DNA from: Streptomyces sp. LUP47B
Lineage (GTDB): Bacteria > Actinomycetota > Actinomycetes > Streptomycetales > Streptomycetaceae
Direction of reading: 5' to 3'
DNA: 64,000 bases
NCBI RefSeq assembly: GCF_001746295.1
Contig: NZ_MJAH01000003.1
Location: forward strand, 79,922-143,921
A model generated the notes under the pieces. The model did no database searches and had not been told where the DNA came from. It was given only the letters and a program-made list of their open reading frames with translations. Of this stretch, positions 16,065 through 25,351 are shown in pieces. The position numbers and the translations under genes are program-made. Within the stretch, counting starts at the first letter, position 1, and every line of letters begins with the position of its first letter.

Positions 16065-17783
16065 GTGCTTACGCCGCTCGACCACGAGTTCGTCCGCGCG
16101 GCGGCCGCCGCCGCCGACCGGTCGGCCGTCCCGCCGGCGGCCGCCCCCCACGAGGAGCCCGCCGGTGTGCCGCACCGTGGTCTGGCGCGGCGGGTGAAGA
16201 CCCTGGTCGCGGCCTACCGTTCCCCGGACTCGGCACTGCACGGCAGCGGGCAGGCCGTCGCCGCAGCGATGACCCATCTGCGTGCCCTGCGGGCCGTACA
16301 GACACCCACCGGCCTCTTCGCCGGCGGCGACAACGTGCAGTCGCCGCCGGACTCCGCCTTCACCGTCAACGACGTGTGCGACGCGCACGTCCTCGCCGCC
16401 GACGCGGGGCCGGAACTGAGCGAGGTCACGGCCGCGCTCGCGGAGATCGCCGACGCCGCCTCCGGCAGTCTCCTGACCGGTGGGGCGCACACCCCGAACC
16501 ACCGCTGGGAGCTGAGCGCGGCGCTGGCCCGGCTGCACCGGTCGTTCCCCGACGACCGGCTGCTCGACCGCATCGAGGAGTGGCTCGCCGAGGGCGTCGA
16601 CATCGACGCGGAGGGCCTGTACTCGGAGCGGAGCGCCAACTACGCGGCCCACGTGTCCAACCCGTCGCTGCTGCTGCTGGCCGAAGTGCTCGGCCGCGCC
16701 GACCTGCTGTACGTGGTCGAACGCAATCTCGCCACGACCCTGGACCTGATCAGGCCGGACGGCACGGTGGAGACCGTCCACTCGCGACGGCAGGACCAGA
16801 ACCACCCGTTCCCGCTGGCGCCCTACCTGCCGCATTACCGGTTGCTCGCGATCCGCACCGGCCGGGGCGACTTCGCCCGGGTGGCGCGGCTGGCGGCCGC
16901 CGGCGGTATCGACGACCCCGACCTGCTCGCCGAGACCCTCCTCACCCCGGACCTGTGCCGCGCCCTGCCGGCCCCGACCGCCGAGACTCTTCCGCGCGAC
17001 CGGTACCTCACCACCGCGCGTCTCGCAGCTCGCGCCTCGGCCACCGCGCACACGGTGGTGTACGGCGGCTCCGACGTGCCCGAGCACCGGCGCATCCGCT
17101 CGGGCCTCGCCTGCAATCCCACCTTCCTGCGGCTGTTCGCCGGCGACGCCGTCCTCGACGCGGTGCGTCTCTCGCGGGGGTTCTTCGACCTGGGCCCGTT
17201 CCGCGCCGCCGACATGGAACAGCTCGCCGACAGCCGCTACCGGCTCACCGAAACCCTCACGGCCGCCTACTACCAGCCGCTCCCACCGGATCGGCGACGG
17301 GACGGCGGCGCCTACCGGATGACGGACGAGGGCCGCTTCTCGGCCGCGATGGCCTTCCCCGACCGGCCCCGGGACGAGGTCTCGCACACGACCCGCGTCG
17401 AGGTCGACCTGCGGGAGGACGGCGCCGACCTGCGGATCGACATCAGCGGACCACGGGTGCCCTGGGCCCTCGAACTGACCTTCCGGCCGGGCGGCGTGAC
17501 CGAGGGCGCCGTACCGATCGGTGACGGACGCTGGTGCCTGACGACCGGGCCGATGACCTACCGGGTCGGCGACGACGAGATCCGCGTCGAGGCCGGCGTG
17601 GAGGCGGGCGAACCGCTCGCCGGGCCGGACCTGAGCGACGTACTGCGCTACGACCCGGGGCAGGACTACACCGTGGTGGGCGGCACCGACGCGACGACCG
17701 GGAACCATGTCTACATCGGGGGACACGGCCCTCAGACCCTGACCGTCGCTCTGCACGCCCGCCGCCTCGCACCCGACGTGTGA
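16065..17783 (+). CDS. Heparinase II/III-like polysaccharide-degrading enzyme (tentative)
   Basis: The protein has 572 residues and no signal peptide. Residues about 50-330 are helical and carry NHRWELSAALARLH and EGLYSERSANYAAHVSNPSL, resembling the (alpha/alpha) toroid of heparinase-like lyases with their conserved Asn-His and Tyr-x-x-x-H residues. Residues about 370-572 are beta-rich (HTVVYGGSD, EVDLREDGADLRIDISG). Being cytosolic and coupled to the importer (GTG 3 bases after the permease stop, GAAGGA ahead), it probably cleaves the imported oligosaccharide. Whether it is a lyase or a hydrolase, and its substrate, cannot be told from sequence alone. The TGA at 17781 is followed, in the same frame, by the next gene. 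Confidence 0.55.
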   Translation: MLTPLDHEFVRAAAAAADRSAVPPAAAPHEEPAGVPHRGLARRVKTLVAAYRSPDSALHGSGQAVAAAMTHLRALRAVQTPTGLFAGGDNVQSPPDSAFTVNDVCDAHVLAADAGPELSEVTAALAEIADAASGSLLTGGAHTPNHRWELSAALARLHRSFPDDRLLDRIEEWLAEGVDIDAEGLYSERSANYAAHVSNPSLLLLAEVLGRADLLYVVERNLATTLDLIRPDGTVETVHSRRQDQNHPFPLAPYLPHYRLLAIRTGRGDFARVARLAAAGGIDDPDLLAETLLTPDLCRALPAPTAETLPRDRYLTTARLAARASATAHTVVYGGSDVPEHRRIRSGLACNPTFLRLFAGDAVLDAVRLSRGFFDLGPFRAADMEQLADSRYRLTETLTAAYYQPLPPDRRRDGGAYRMTDEGRFSAAMAFPDRPRDEVSHTTRVEVDLREDGADLRIDISGPRVPWALELTFRPGGVTEGAVPIGDGRWCLTTGPMTYRVGDDEIRVEAGVEAGEPLAGPDLSDVLRYDPGQDYTVVGGTDATTGNHVYIGGHGPQTLTVALHARRLAPDV

Positions 17784-17795
17784 CCCCGACGAACC

Positions 17796-18407
17796 ATGGG
17801 TCAGGTCCGGGTGCGTGACGTGCGCGCCGACGGCCTCGCGGCGAAGCTGGTCACCAAGCCGGTCGTCGACCGCGACCACGTCCTGCGCCACATCCAGTCC
17901 CTGTACGTCACCGACGGCAGGAGCCTGTGGACCACGGTTTCGGTGGAACGGCTCCCCGGCACGCCCTACCTGCTGGCCGGTCTGCCGTACGCCGAGGACG
18001 ACGGCGACCGGGTGCGCCGGACGGCCGAGGCGCAGGTGGCCTCCGCGGGCACCCTGCGGCTGACGCACCCCGAGGCGCAGGGCGTGGACCACTTCGATGC
18101 CTGCTCGGAGACGACCCAGGAGCAGGCGGCGTTCGCGCTGGCCGCCGACCCCCGCGGGTACGGCAACCCCGACGAGGGCTGGCGCCATCTGGTCGGCTCC
18201 TCCGCGCTGGAGGCCGGCTCCGTGCCGGATGCCCCGGACGACCTGCACGTCTTCGCCGTGCGCTACGGACCCGAGGGCACCCTCGCGGCCACCTTCGAGC
18301 GCGAGGGCGCCGGTCTCACGGTGCACACCGAGGCGTTCACCGCACGCATCGGCGACCCGGCGGGCGACGCCCACGGTGAGCCGGAACTGACGCTGTCCGC
18401 CTGCTGA
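17796..18407 (+). CDS. Unknown protein linked to the sugar importer
   Basis: This is a 203-residue protein of no family I recognise, with no signal or membrane segment. It is predicted mixed alpha/beta (VRVRDVRADGLAAKLV, SLWTTVSVERLPGTPYLLAGLPY, DLHVFAVRYGPEGTLAATF). It starts four codons after the TGA of the heparinase-like gene and in the same reading frame, with no clear Shine-Dalgarno. Translation therefore probably depends on re-initiation, or the two frames were once one gene. It ends just before the convergent kinase gene. Its place in the operon suggests a role in handling the imported sugar (inference). Confidence 0.6.
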   Translation: MGQVRVRDVRADGLAAKLVTKPVVDRDHVLRHIQSLYVTDGRSLWTTVSVERLPGTPYLLAGLPYAEDDGDRVRRTAEAQVASAGTLRLTHPEAQGVDHFDACSETTQEQAAFALAADPRGYGNPDEGWRHLVGSSALEAGSVPDAPDDLHVFAVRYGPEGTLAATFEREGAGLTVHTEAFTARIGDPAGDAHGEPELTLSAC

Positions 18408-18412
18408 AGGGC

Positions 18413-19075
18413 CTACGCCCGGCTGCCGGCGCGCGGCAGCGTCGCCACCGGCACCACCAGGTCGGCCCGGTCCCGGGTCGTCGCCACCAGCTCCGCGTTG
18501 CGCTGGTCCGAGCGCCGCACCCACGCCAACGCCTCCTCGTGGGTCTTGCCGAACTCCTCGTGCCGGGCGACCAGCCGGCGCACCCGCTCGTCCTCGTCGA
18601 GCGCGCAGAACCACACCTCGTCCAGAGCGGTCCGTACCCGCGTCCAGGCACCGGTGCCGAGCAGCAGGTAGTTCCCCTCGGTCACGATCAGCCGGGCCGT
18701 CGGCGGCACCGGGATCGCCCCGGCGACCGGCTGCTCCAGCACCCGCTCGAAACCCGGCGCGTACACCACGTCGCTGTCCGTCTCCTCGCGGAGCCGCCGC
18801 AGCAGGGCCGCGTACCCGCCCGCGTCGAAGGTCTCGGGCGCGCCCTTGCGGTCCCGCAGACCGAGCCGCTCCAGCTCAACGTCGGCGAGGTGGAAGCCGT
18901 CCATGGGGACGTGCGTCACCCAGGGCTCCCCGGAGCCGTTCAGCGCCCGCACCAGACGCTCGGCGAGGGTCGTCTTGCCCGAGCCGGGGGCACCGGCGAT
19001 ACCGAGGACGGCCCGCCCCTCGGGTCCGGCGAGGGAACGGGCGCGGGTCAGGAGGTCGTCGAAGGTCAGCGGCAC
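18413..19075 (-). CDS. P-loop nucleoside/sugar kinase family protein (uridine kinase-like)
   Basis: The protein has 220 residues. The Walker A motif is GAPGSGKTTLAERLV at about 27-40. It continues with HVPMDGFHLADVELERLGLRDRKGAPETFD (given here as its parts MDGFHL and KGAPETFD), the pattern seen in phosphoribulokinase/uridine kinase-like and fructose-kinase-like proteins. LIVTEGNYLLL and a lid (ARHEEFGKT, WVRRSDQRNAELV) follow. It probably phosphorylates a sugar or nucleoside. It is convergent with the importer operon, with a 5-base gap, so it may act on the same sugar without being co-transcribed. Confidence 0.75.
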   Translation of the reverse strand: MPLTFDDLLTRARSLAGPEGRAVLGIAGAPGSGKTTLAERLVRALNGSGEPWVTHVPMDGFHLADVELERLGLRDRKGAPETFDAGGYAALLRRLREETDSDVVYAPGFERVLEQPVAGAIPVPPTARLIVTEGNYLLLGTGAWTRVRTALDEVWFCALDEDERVRRLVARHEEFGKTHEEALAWVRRSDQRNAELVATTRDRADLVVPVATLPRAGSRA

Positions 19076-19152
19076 ACGCCGAGTGTGTCATTCGGCGACC
19101 ACAGGTCGGCCAGGCACCCTGGAGGGCGGAAGGGGAGAAAGGAGCCCCAGCC

Positions 19153-19593
19153 GTGCCCCAGGACTTCGACGCCTCCGACGCCTCGGCCGACTTCGACGCC
19201 TCCGACGACGAGGCGCAGATCCGCGCCCTCATCACCGGGTGGGCCGCGGCCGTCCACCGCGGCGACCTCGCCGGCGTGATCGCCGACCACGCCCAGGACC
19301 TCGTGATGTTCGACGTGCCGCCGCCCCACCAGGGCATCCGTGGCCTCGCCGCCTACCGCGCGGCCTGGCCGCCCTTCTTCGCGTGGCAGGCCCAGGGCGC
19401 CTGCTTCGACATCGAGTCCCTCGACATCACCGCCGGCTCCGACGTCGCGTACGCCCATGCCCTGGTGCGCTGCGCCACCCCGGAGGAACTCGCCGAACAT
19501 CCCGGCTTCCGGCTCAGACTCACCTTCGGTCTGCGCAAGGAGCGCGGCCGCTGGCTGGTGGCCCACGAGCACCACTCCTTCCCCCACGACTGA
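19153..19593 (+). CDS. SnoaL-like / DUF4440 nuclear transport factor 2-fold protein
   Basis: The protein has 146 residues. After an acidic N-terminus (DASDASADFDASDDE) it shows EAQIRALITGWAAAVHRGDL, DLVMFDVPPPHQGIRGLAAYRAAW, VAYAHALVRC, and FGLRKERGRWLVAHEHHSFP. This is the order of helices and strands of the SnoaL/ketosteroid isomerase-like fold. Members are small enzymes or binding proteins; the substrate is unknown. The GTG start at 19153 is preceded by GGAGAAAGGAG. It reads in the same direction as the HAD-GH65 pair, 43 bases upstream of it. Confidence 0.75.
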   Translation: MPQDFDASDASADFDASDDEAQIRALITGWAAAVHRGDLAGVIADHAQDLVMFDVPPPHQGIRGLAAYRAAWPPFFAWQAQGACFDIESLDITAGSDVAYAHALVRCATPEELAEHPGFRLRLTFGLRKERGRWLVAHEHHSFPHD

Positions 19594-19636
19594 ATCCGCC
19601 TGTTGGCACAGCGCTCAGCAGGGAACCGTGTCCTGT

Positions 19637-20374
19637 ATGACGGAGCTCGGTCTGCCAGAAGAGATCAAGGCCTGCCTGTTCGACCTCGACGGGGTCGTCA
19701 CCAGGACGGCCGTCGTGCACGCGGCCGCGTGGAAGGAGATGTTCGACGCGTTCCTGCGGGAACGCGAGGGCGAGGACTTCCGGCCTTTCGACGACCACGA
19801 CTACGACGAGTACGTCGACGGTCTGCCACGGGCCGACGGCGTGCGCACCTTCCTCGCCTCCCGCGGCATCGAACTGCCGGAGGGGAATCCGGACGATCCG
19901 CCGGGCGCGGAGACGGTGCACGGCCTGGGCAACCGCAAGAACGCCCTCGTCCTGGAGAAGATCCGCACCGACGGGGTCGAGGCCTACGACGACACCCTGA
20001 CCTACATCCGGGCGGCCCGCGCACAGGGTCTGCGCACCGCGATCGTCTCCTCCAGCGCCAACTGCCGTGACGTGCTGCGGGCGATCGACGCCGAGGACCT
20101 GTTCGACGTACGCGTCGACGGCGTGGTCGCGGCCGAGCGGCACCTGCCCGGCAAGCCGCGCCCCGACACCTTCCTCGCCGCGGCCCACGACCTGGGCCTG
20201 GACGCACCCCGGTCCGCCGTCTTCGAGGACGCCCTCGCCGGCATGGACGCGGGCCGCGCGGGCCGCTTCGGATACGTTGTCGGCCTCGACCGCGTCGGGC
20301 AGGCCGACGCCCTCTACGAGCACGGCGCCGACGTGGTCGTGAAGGGCCTCGCCGAACTGGGAGGACACGCGTGA
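19637..20374 (+). CDS. Beta-phosphoglucomutase-family HAD hydrolase
   Basis: The protein has 245 residues. The HAD motifs are FDLDGVVTRTAVVHAAAWKE (nucleophile Asp and acid/base Asp of DxD), TAIVSSSANC (motif II), GKPRPDTFL (Lys, motif III) and FEDALAGMDAG (motif IV). This is the layout of beta-phosphoglucomutases. Such enzymes convert beta-glucose 1-phosphate to glucose 6-phosphate. The stop overlaps the start of the GH65 gene (GTGA), which makes beta-glucose 1-phosphate, so the two very probably act in sequence. Confidence 0.85.
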   Translation: MTELGLPEEIKACLFDLDGVVTRTAVVHAAAWKEMFDAFLREREGEDFRPFDDHDYDEYVDGLPRADGVRTFLASRGIELPEGNPDDPPGAETVHGLGNRKNALVLEKIRTDGVEAYDDTLTYIRAARAQGLRTAIVSSSANCRDVLRAIDAEDLFDVRVDGVVAAERHLPGKPRPDTFLAAAHDLGLDAPRSAVFEDALAGMDAGRAGRFGYVVGLDRVGQADALYEHGADVVVKGLAELGGHA

Positions 20375-22725
20375 TCACCCACCGCTCCTACACCGTCGAG
20401 CCCTGGGCCGTCCGCGAGACCTCCCTCAACCTCGATGTCCTGGCCCAGAGCGAGTCCGTGTTCGCCCTGTCCAACGGCCACGTCGGCTGGCGCGGCAACC
20501 TCGACGAGGGCGAACCGCACGGCCTGCCCGGCTCCTACCTCAACGGCGTCCACGAACTGCACCCGCTGCCGTACGCCGAGGCCGGATACGGCTATCCGGA
20601 GTCCGGCCAGACCGTCATCGACGTCACCAACGGCAAGATCGTGCGGCTCCTCGTCGACGACGAGCCCTTCGACCTGCGCTATGGCCGTCTCGTCGCCCAC
20701 GAACGCACCCTCGACCTGCGCCGGGGCGTCCTGGAGCGGTCCTGCGAGTGGATCTCACCGGCGGGATCGCGGATACGGCTGCGCTCGACCCGGCTCGTCT
20801 CGCTCACCCAGCGGGCGGTCGCCGCCGTGGCCTACGAGGTGGAGCCCGTCGACAGCCGCACCCGCGTGGTGATCCAGTCCGAACTCGTCACCAACGAGAG
20901 CCTGCCCGGGGCGAACGGCGACCCGCGCGCCTCCAAGGCCCTGAAGTCGCCGCTGGAACACGAGGAGGGCTTCGCCGACGGCACGCGTCTGCGGCTGGTG
21001 CACCGCACCCGGCGCAGCGGACTGAGGGTCGCCGTGGCCGCCGACCACGTCGTCGAAGGACCCGAACGCACCACCACGAGCAGCGAGGAGACGGTGGACC
21101 TGGCCCGGCTGACCGTCACCTCCGTACTGGAGCCGGGACAGCGGCTGCGGATGGAGAAGCTCGTCGCCCACGGCTGGTCCGGGGTCCGCTCCCGGCCCGC
21201 GATGAGCGACCAGGTCGACGCGGCGCTCGCGGCCGCGGGTCACAGCGGCTGGGACGGACTCCTGGAGGAACAGCGCGGCTACCTCGACGACTTCTGGGCC
21301 CGCGCCGACGTCGAGGTCGACGGCGACGAGGAGATCCAGCAGGCCGTCCGCTTCGCGCTCTTCCATGTGCTCCAGGCAGGCGCCCGCGCGGAGCAACGGG
21401 CCATCCCCGCCAAGGGTCTGACCGGATCCGGCTACGACGGGCACGCCTTCTGGGACACCGAGACCTTCGTCCTGCCCCTGCTCACCTACACCGAGCCCGG
21501 CGCCGTCTCCGAGGCCCTGCGCTGGCGGCAGCACACCCTGCCCGCCGCCCGCGAACGCGCCGCCCAGCTCGGCCTGAACGGCGCCGCGTTCCCCTGGCGG
21601 ACCATCGAGGGCTCGGAGGGATCGGCCTACTGGCCCGCCGGTACCGCCGCCTTCCACGTCAACGCCGCCGTCGCGGACGCCGTGGTGCGCTACACCGAGG
21701 CCACCGGGGACACCGACTTCGAACGCGACACCGGCGTGGAACTCCTCGTGGAGACGGCCCGGTTGTGGCGCTCGCTCGGCCACCACGACCACCACGGCGT
21801 CTTCCACATCGACGGCGTCACGGGCCCCGACGAGTACAGCGCGATCGCCGACGACAACACGTACACCAACCTCATGGCCCGCGCGAACCTCCTCGCCGCC
21901 GCCCACGCCTGCGCCCGCCATCCGGAACAGGCCGCCGCACTCGGCGTGGACGACGAGGAGAGCGCCGCCTGGCGGGACGCGGCCGAGGCCGTGCACATCC
22001 CCTACAACGACGAACTCGGCGTGCACGAACAGCACGCGGGCTTCACCCGGTACCAGCAGTGGGACTTCGACGGCACCCGCCCCGACCAGTACCCGCTGAT
22101 GCTGCACTTCCCCTACTTCGACATCTACCGCAAACAGGTCGTCAAGCAGGCGGACCTGGTGCTGGCGATGTACCTGTGCAGCGGCTGGTTCGAGGAGTTC
22201 CACGGCGAGGAGCAGATCGCCCGCAACTTCGCGTACTACGAGCCCCTGACCGTACGGGACTCCTCCCTGTCGGCCTGCGTCCAGGCGGTCGTCGCCGCCC
22301 GCGCCGGACACCTGTCCCTCGCGTACGCCTACACGACCGAGGCGGCGCTGATGGATCTCGCCGACCTGGAGAACAACACCCGCGACGGACTCCACATCGC
22401 CTCCCTCGCCGGCACCTGGACGGCCCTCGTCGCCGGATTCGGCGGTCTGCGCCGTGACGGCCAGTCCCTCCGCTTCGCGCCCCGGCTGCCCGAGCGGCTC
22501 AGCCGCCTCGCCTTCAACCTCCAGCTGCTCGGGCGCTGTCTGCGGGTGGAGATCGGCCCGGACAAGGCGACGTACACCCTGATGTCGGGTGCTCCTTTGA
22601 CGATCCGCCACCACGGCGCCGCCCTGACCGTGAACGGCGACGGCCCGGTCGTCCGCCCCGTCCCACCAACGCCGGACCGCCCGGCCCCGGGCCAGCCCGC
22701 CCATCGCAGCCCCCACGCCCGCTGA
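20371..22725 (+). CDS. GH65 disaccharide phosphorylase (maltose/trehalose/kojibiose type)
   Basis: The protein has 784 residues, a usual length for family GH65. The N-terminal beta-sandwich begins NLDVLAQSESVFALSNGHVGWRGN. The catalytic (alpha/alpha)6 barrel contains GYDGHAFWDTETFVLP, PWRTIEGSEGSAYWPAGT and GVTGPDEYSAIADDN, where the Glu of GPDEY is the general acid. A C-terminal jelly roll follows. The enzyme phosphorolyses an alpha-linked glucose disaccharide to beta-glucose 1-phosphate and glucose, feeding the mutase encoded just upstream. Which disaccharide is not decidable here. The Pro-rich end looks like a disordered tail. Confidence 0.9.
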   Translation: MITHRSYTVEPWAVRETSLNLDVLAQSESVFALSNGHVGWRGNLDEGEPHGLPGSYLNGVHELHPLPYAEAGYGYPESGQTVIDVTNGKIVRLLVDDEPFDLRYGRLVAHERTLDLRRGVLERSCEWISPAGSRIRLRSTRLVSLTQRAVAAVAYEVEPVDSRTRVVIQSELVTNESLPGANGDPRASKALKSPLEHEEGFADGTRLRLVHRTRRSGLRVAVAADHVVEGPERTTTSSEETVDLARLTVTSVLEPGQRLRMEKLVAHGWSGVRSRPAMSDQVDAALAAAGHSGWDGLLEEQRGYLDDFWARADVEVDGDEEIQQAVRFALFHVLQAGARAEQRAIPAKGLTGSGYDGHAFWDTETFVLPLLTYTEPGAVSEALRWRQHTLPAARERAAQLGLNGAAFPWRTIEGSEGSAYWPAGTAAFHVNAAVADAVVRYTEATGDTDFERDTGVELLVETARLWRSLGHHDHHGVFHIDGVTGPDEYSAIADDNTYTNLMARANLLAAAHACARHPEQAAALGVDDEESAAWRDAAEAVHIPYNDELGVHEQHAGFTRYQQWDFDGTRPDQYPLMLHFPYFDIYRKQVVKQADLVLAMYLCSGWFEEFHGEEQIARNFAYYEPLTVRDSSLSACVQAVVAARAGHLSLAYAYTTEAALMDLADLENNTRDGLHIASLAGTWTALVAGFGGLRRDGQSLRFAPRLPERLSRLAFNLQLLGRCLRVEIGPDKATYTLMSGAPLTIRHHGAALTVNGDGPVVRPVPPTPDRPAPGQPAHRSPHAR

Positions 22726-22855
22726 CCCGAGGACGCGATCCGGACAGACACCGCTTGGCCGAACTCCACCCTGCACCCGCCGCTGCCGCGGGTTACTTTG
22801 TCCATGTTTTGCAGTGGATCAAGTCCCCGCGGCACACGGGGGTGAGGGGTGGACG

Positions 22856-24343
22856 ATGGCTCGCGGCGACCGCGCCCTGCTCGTCGTCGCGCGAGGACGT
22901 ACGCCGTCCGTTGCCTCGGCGGCCTCTCCGCGGGCCGGGGGCACCCGGCCGATCGCTGCGGTGGCCGCCGTCTTCACCCTGGCCCAACTCGTCCTGGTCC
23001 GCCCCGGCATGGGCCTCGGCTGGGACGAGACCGTCTATGTCAGCCAGGTCGGCGTGCAGGCCCCGGCCGCCTTCTTCAGCGCCCCGCGGGCCCGTGGCGT
23101 CTCGCTGCTGGTGGCGCCGATCGCGAGCTGGTCGACCTCGACCGAACTTTTGCGCGTCTATCTCGCAGTGCTGTCCGGCCTCGGCCTCTACGTGGCCCTG
23201 CGCGCCTGGCGCGGCCTCTTCCCGGCCCGCGTCCTCGCCGTCGGCGGCGCCCTGTTCGCCTCCCTGTGGATCACACTGTTCTACGGCCCGCAGGCCATGC
23301 CCAACTACTGGGTCGCCGTCGGCGCACTGGGCGCGGTGGGCTGCTTCCTGCGGGCCCGTCAGGACCCGAGGGCACTGTGGGGTGTCGTGGCGGGTGCCGC
23401 GCTCATGGCGTGGATGCGGCCCACCGACGCCGTGTGGGTCACCCTGCCGCTGCTCGTCGCCGCAGCCCTCGGCCGCCGTCCGAGGTCCGCCCTCGCCCTG
23501 GTGGCCGGACTGGTGGCGGGTGGTGCGCAGTGGGTGATCGAGGCGTACCTCAGCTACGGCGGCCTGGCCGAGCGTCTGCACGAAGGCTCCCGCATCCAGG
23601 GCGGCCTCGGCCCGCAGTTCGCCGTCGACGACCAACTGCGCAGCCTGGGCGGCCGGGCCCTGTGCCGCCCGTGCACCGGGCCGCTGCCGGACCCCGCCGT
23701 CATGGCCTGGTGGGCCGTGCTCCCGCTGCTGGCAGCCGTCGGGCTCGCGGTCGCGGTCCGGGCCGGGCGCACCCGAGGCTCCCTCGTCCCGCTGGCCTGC
23801 GCCGCGACGGCCGCCGTGCCCTACCTCTTCCTGATCGGATACGCGGCTCCCCGCTTCCTGCTGCCCGCCTACGCCCTGCTCGCGATCCCGGTCGCCGACG
23901 CCCTGTTCCACCTGGCGACCACCCCGTCGGGCCGTTGGCGTCCGGTGGCGGCGGTGCTGCTCGGGATCGGACTGGCGGGGCATCTGGCGGTGCAGTACGC
24001 CGTGCTGGAGCGCGCGGTGCACCGCACCACGCGCGACCACCGCGACTGGGCCCGTACCGCGGCCGAGCTGAACCGCCTCGGGGTGCGCCCACCCTGTCTG
24101 CTCACCGGCCATCTGTCGGTCCCCGTGGCGTACTACGCCGGGTGCACCTCGGCGGCGGCGTTCGGCCACAACGCGAACAGCAGCGAGTCCGGGATCGTCG
24201 CGGCGTCCCGCCGTATGCCGGTCGCCGTCCTCACCAGGCCCGGCGGTTCGCCACCCGCCTACGCCCGCGACTGGCACACCCTGTCCGCCGCAGGGATGGA
24301 CATCCACGTCGCGCCGAACGTGAGCGGGCGCGGGCCGGCCTGA
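22856..24343 (+). CDS. Polytopic GT-C-like membrane protein, probable glycosyltransferase
   Basis: The protein has 495 residues with about 10-12 transmembrane helices. A first helix (about 33-50) leads to GMGLGWDETVYVSQV, the Asp-Glu loop that marks ArnT/PMT-like GT-C enzymes. Further on come helices with MPNYWVAVGALGAVGC, WMRPTDAVWVTLPLLVAAAL and SYGGLAERLHEGSRIQGGL. The C-terminal soluble part has RDWARTAAELNRLGVRPPCLL. It probably transfers a lipid-linked sugar on the outer face of the membrane (inference from fold). ATG 22856 has GAGGGG-type sequence upstream. Nothing adjacent identifies the acceptor. Confidence 0.65.
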   Translation: MARGDRALLVVARGRTPSVASAASPRAGGTRPIAAVAAVFTLAQLVLVRPGMGLGWDETVYVSQVGVQAPAAFFSAPRARGVSLLVAPIASWSTSTELLRVYLAVLSGLGLYVALRAWRGLFPARVLAVGGALFASLWITLFYGPQAMPNYWVAVGALGAVGCFLRARQDPRALWGVVAGAALMAWMRPTDAVWVTLPLLVAAALGRRPRSALALVAGLVAGGAQWVIEAYLSYGGLAERLHEGSRIQGGLGPQFAVDDQLRSLGGRALCRPCTGPLPDPAVMAWWAVLPLLAAVGLAVAVRAGRTRGSLVPLACAATAAVPYLFLIGYAAPRFLLPAYALLAIPVADALFHLATTPSGRWRPVAAVLLGIGLAGHLAVQYAVLERAVHRTTRDHRDWARTAAELNRLGVRPPCLLTGHLSVPVAYYAGCTSAAAFGHNANSSESGIVAASRRMPVAVLTRPGGSPPAYARDWHTLSAAGMDIHVAPNVSGRGPA

Positions 24344-24451
24344 CGTCCGAGCGGATCGGCGTCGCCCCACCTCGCCGAGCGCGACGGGCGTTTCCGGACC
24401 CTGTCGCTCTGGTAGGACTTCGGGTGTCGGCCCGAGGCGAGGGGGAGTGCC

Positions 24452-25306
24452 ATGACGTGGAACGAGAACGGCGGACGGTTAGGGGAGGAGTTCTTCACCC
24501 CGGGCTCCTCGTCCTTCACCGAGTTCCTGGCGGCCCACCGCCCCGAGCTGCTCAGCACCCGCCGCGTCCTGCCCGACGATGTGCGGGCCGCTCCCGACCA
24601 GGTGCCGCACGGCACGACCGTGCTGGCCCTCTCCTACCGCGATGGCGTCCTCATCGCCGGTGACCGCAGGGCCACCATGGGCAACCTCATCGCCCAGCGC
24701 GACCTGGAGAAGGTGCACCCCGCCGACGACCACACGGCGGTCGCCTTCGCCGGCACCGTCGGCCTCGCCCTCGACATGGTCAAGCTGTACCAGGTCGAAC
24801 TGACGCACTTCGAGAAGATCGAGGGCGTCGCCATGACCCTCGACGGCAAGGCGAGGCGGTTGGCCGGCATGATCCGGCAGAACCTCGGCCAGGCCATGCA
24901 GGGCCTCGCCGTGGTCCCCCTCCTCACCGGCTACGACCCCTCGGCGCCCGAGGGCGAACGCGGCCGCATCTTCAGCTTCGACATCGCCGGCGGACTCTAC
25001 GAGAAGACCGACTTCCACGCCGAGGGCTCCGGATCGCCGTACGCCAGAGGCGCCCTGAAGAAACTGTTCCGCAAGGGCCTCGACCGCCGCGACGCCGCCC
25101 TCGCCGCGCTCCAGGCCTTGTGGGACGCGGCCGACGACGACTCCGCGACCGGTGGCCCCGACATCAGCCGCCGGATCTTCCCCATCGTCTCCGTCATCAC
25201 CGAGGACGGCTTCGAGCGACTGTCCGAGCCGGAGACCGAGGCCCTCAGCCGCGAGATGGTCGAGCAGCGCGGCAACCGGCCGGACGGGCCGAACGCGACG
25301 CCCTGA
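24452..25306 (+). CDS. Orphan 20S proteasome beta-type subunit
   Basis: The protein has 284 residues, the length of PrcB. A 54-residue propeptide (EEFFTPGSSSFTEFL motif) ends at His-Gly, exposing Thr55 as the catalytic N-terminal threonine (HGTTVLALSY). Counting from it, Asp17 (GDRRATMGN) and Lys33 (LEKV) are in place, as are GSGSPYARG and DDDSATGGPD, so the active site looks complete. In actinobacteria prcB normally sits beside prcA, pup and dop; none of these is here. It is therefore a probable second, divergent beta subunit, which could form mixed or alternative proteasomes with the PrcA encoded elsewhere. Confidence 0.88.
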   Translation: MTWNENGGRLGEEFFTPGSSSFTEFLAAHRPELLSTRRVLPDDVRAAPDQVPHGTTVLALSYRDGVLIAGDRRATMGNLIAQRDLEKVHPADDHTAVAFAGTVGLALDMVKLYQVELTHFEKIEGVAMTLDGKARRLAGMIRQNLGQAMQGLAVVPLLTGYDPSAPEGERGRIFSFDIAGGLYEKTDFHAEGSGSPYARGALKKLFRKGLDRRDAALAALQALWDAADDDSATGGPDISRRIFPIVSVITEDGFERLSEPETEALSREMVEQRGNRPDGPNATP

Positions 25307-25351
25307 CAGGGCACTTTCCCCAGTCGTGGGGAAGACCTGTCACGGGCTTTA

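Noticed and set aside
16020..18614. 864-codon minus-strand frame over the sugar operon
   Set aside because: It is antisense shadow of three supported plus-strand genes and has no recognisable motif.
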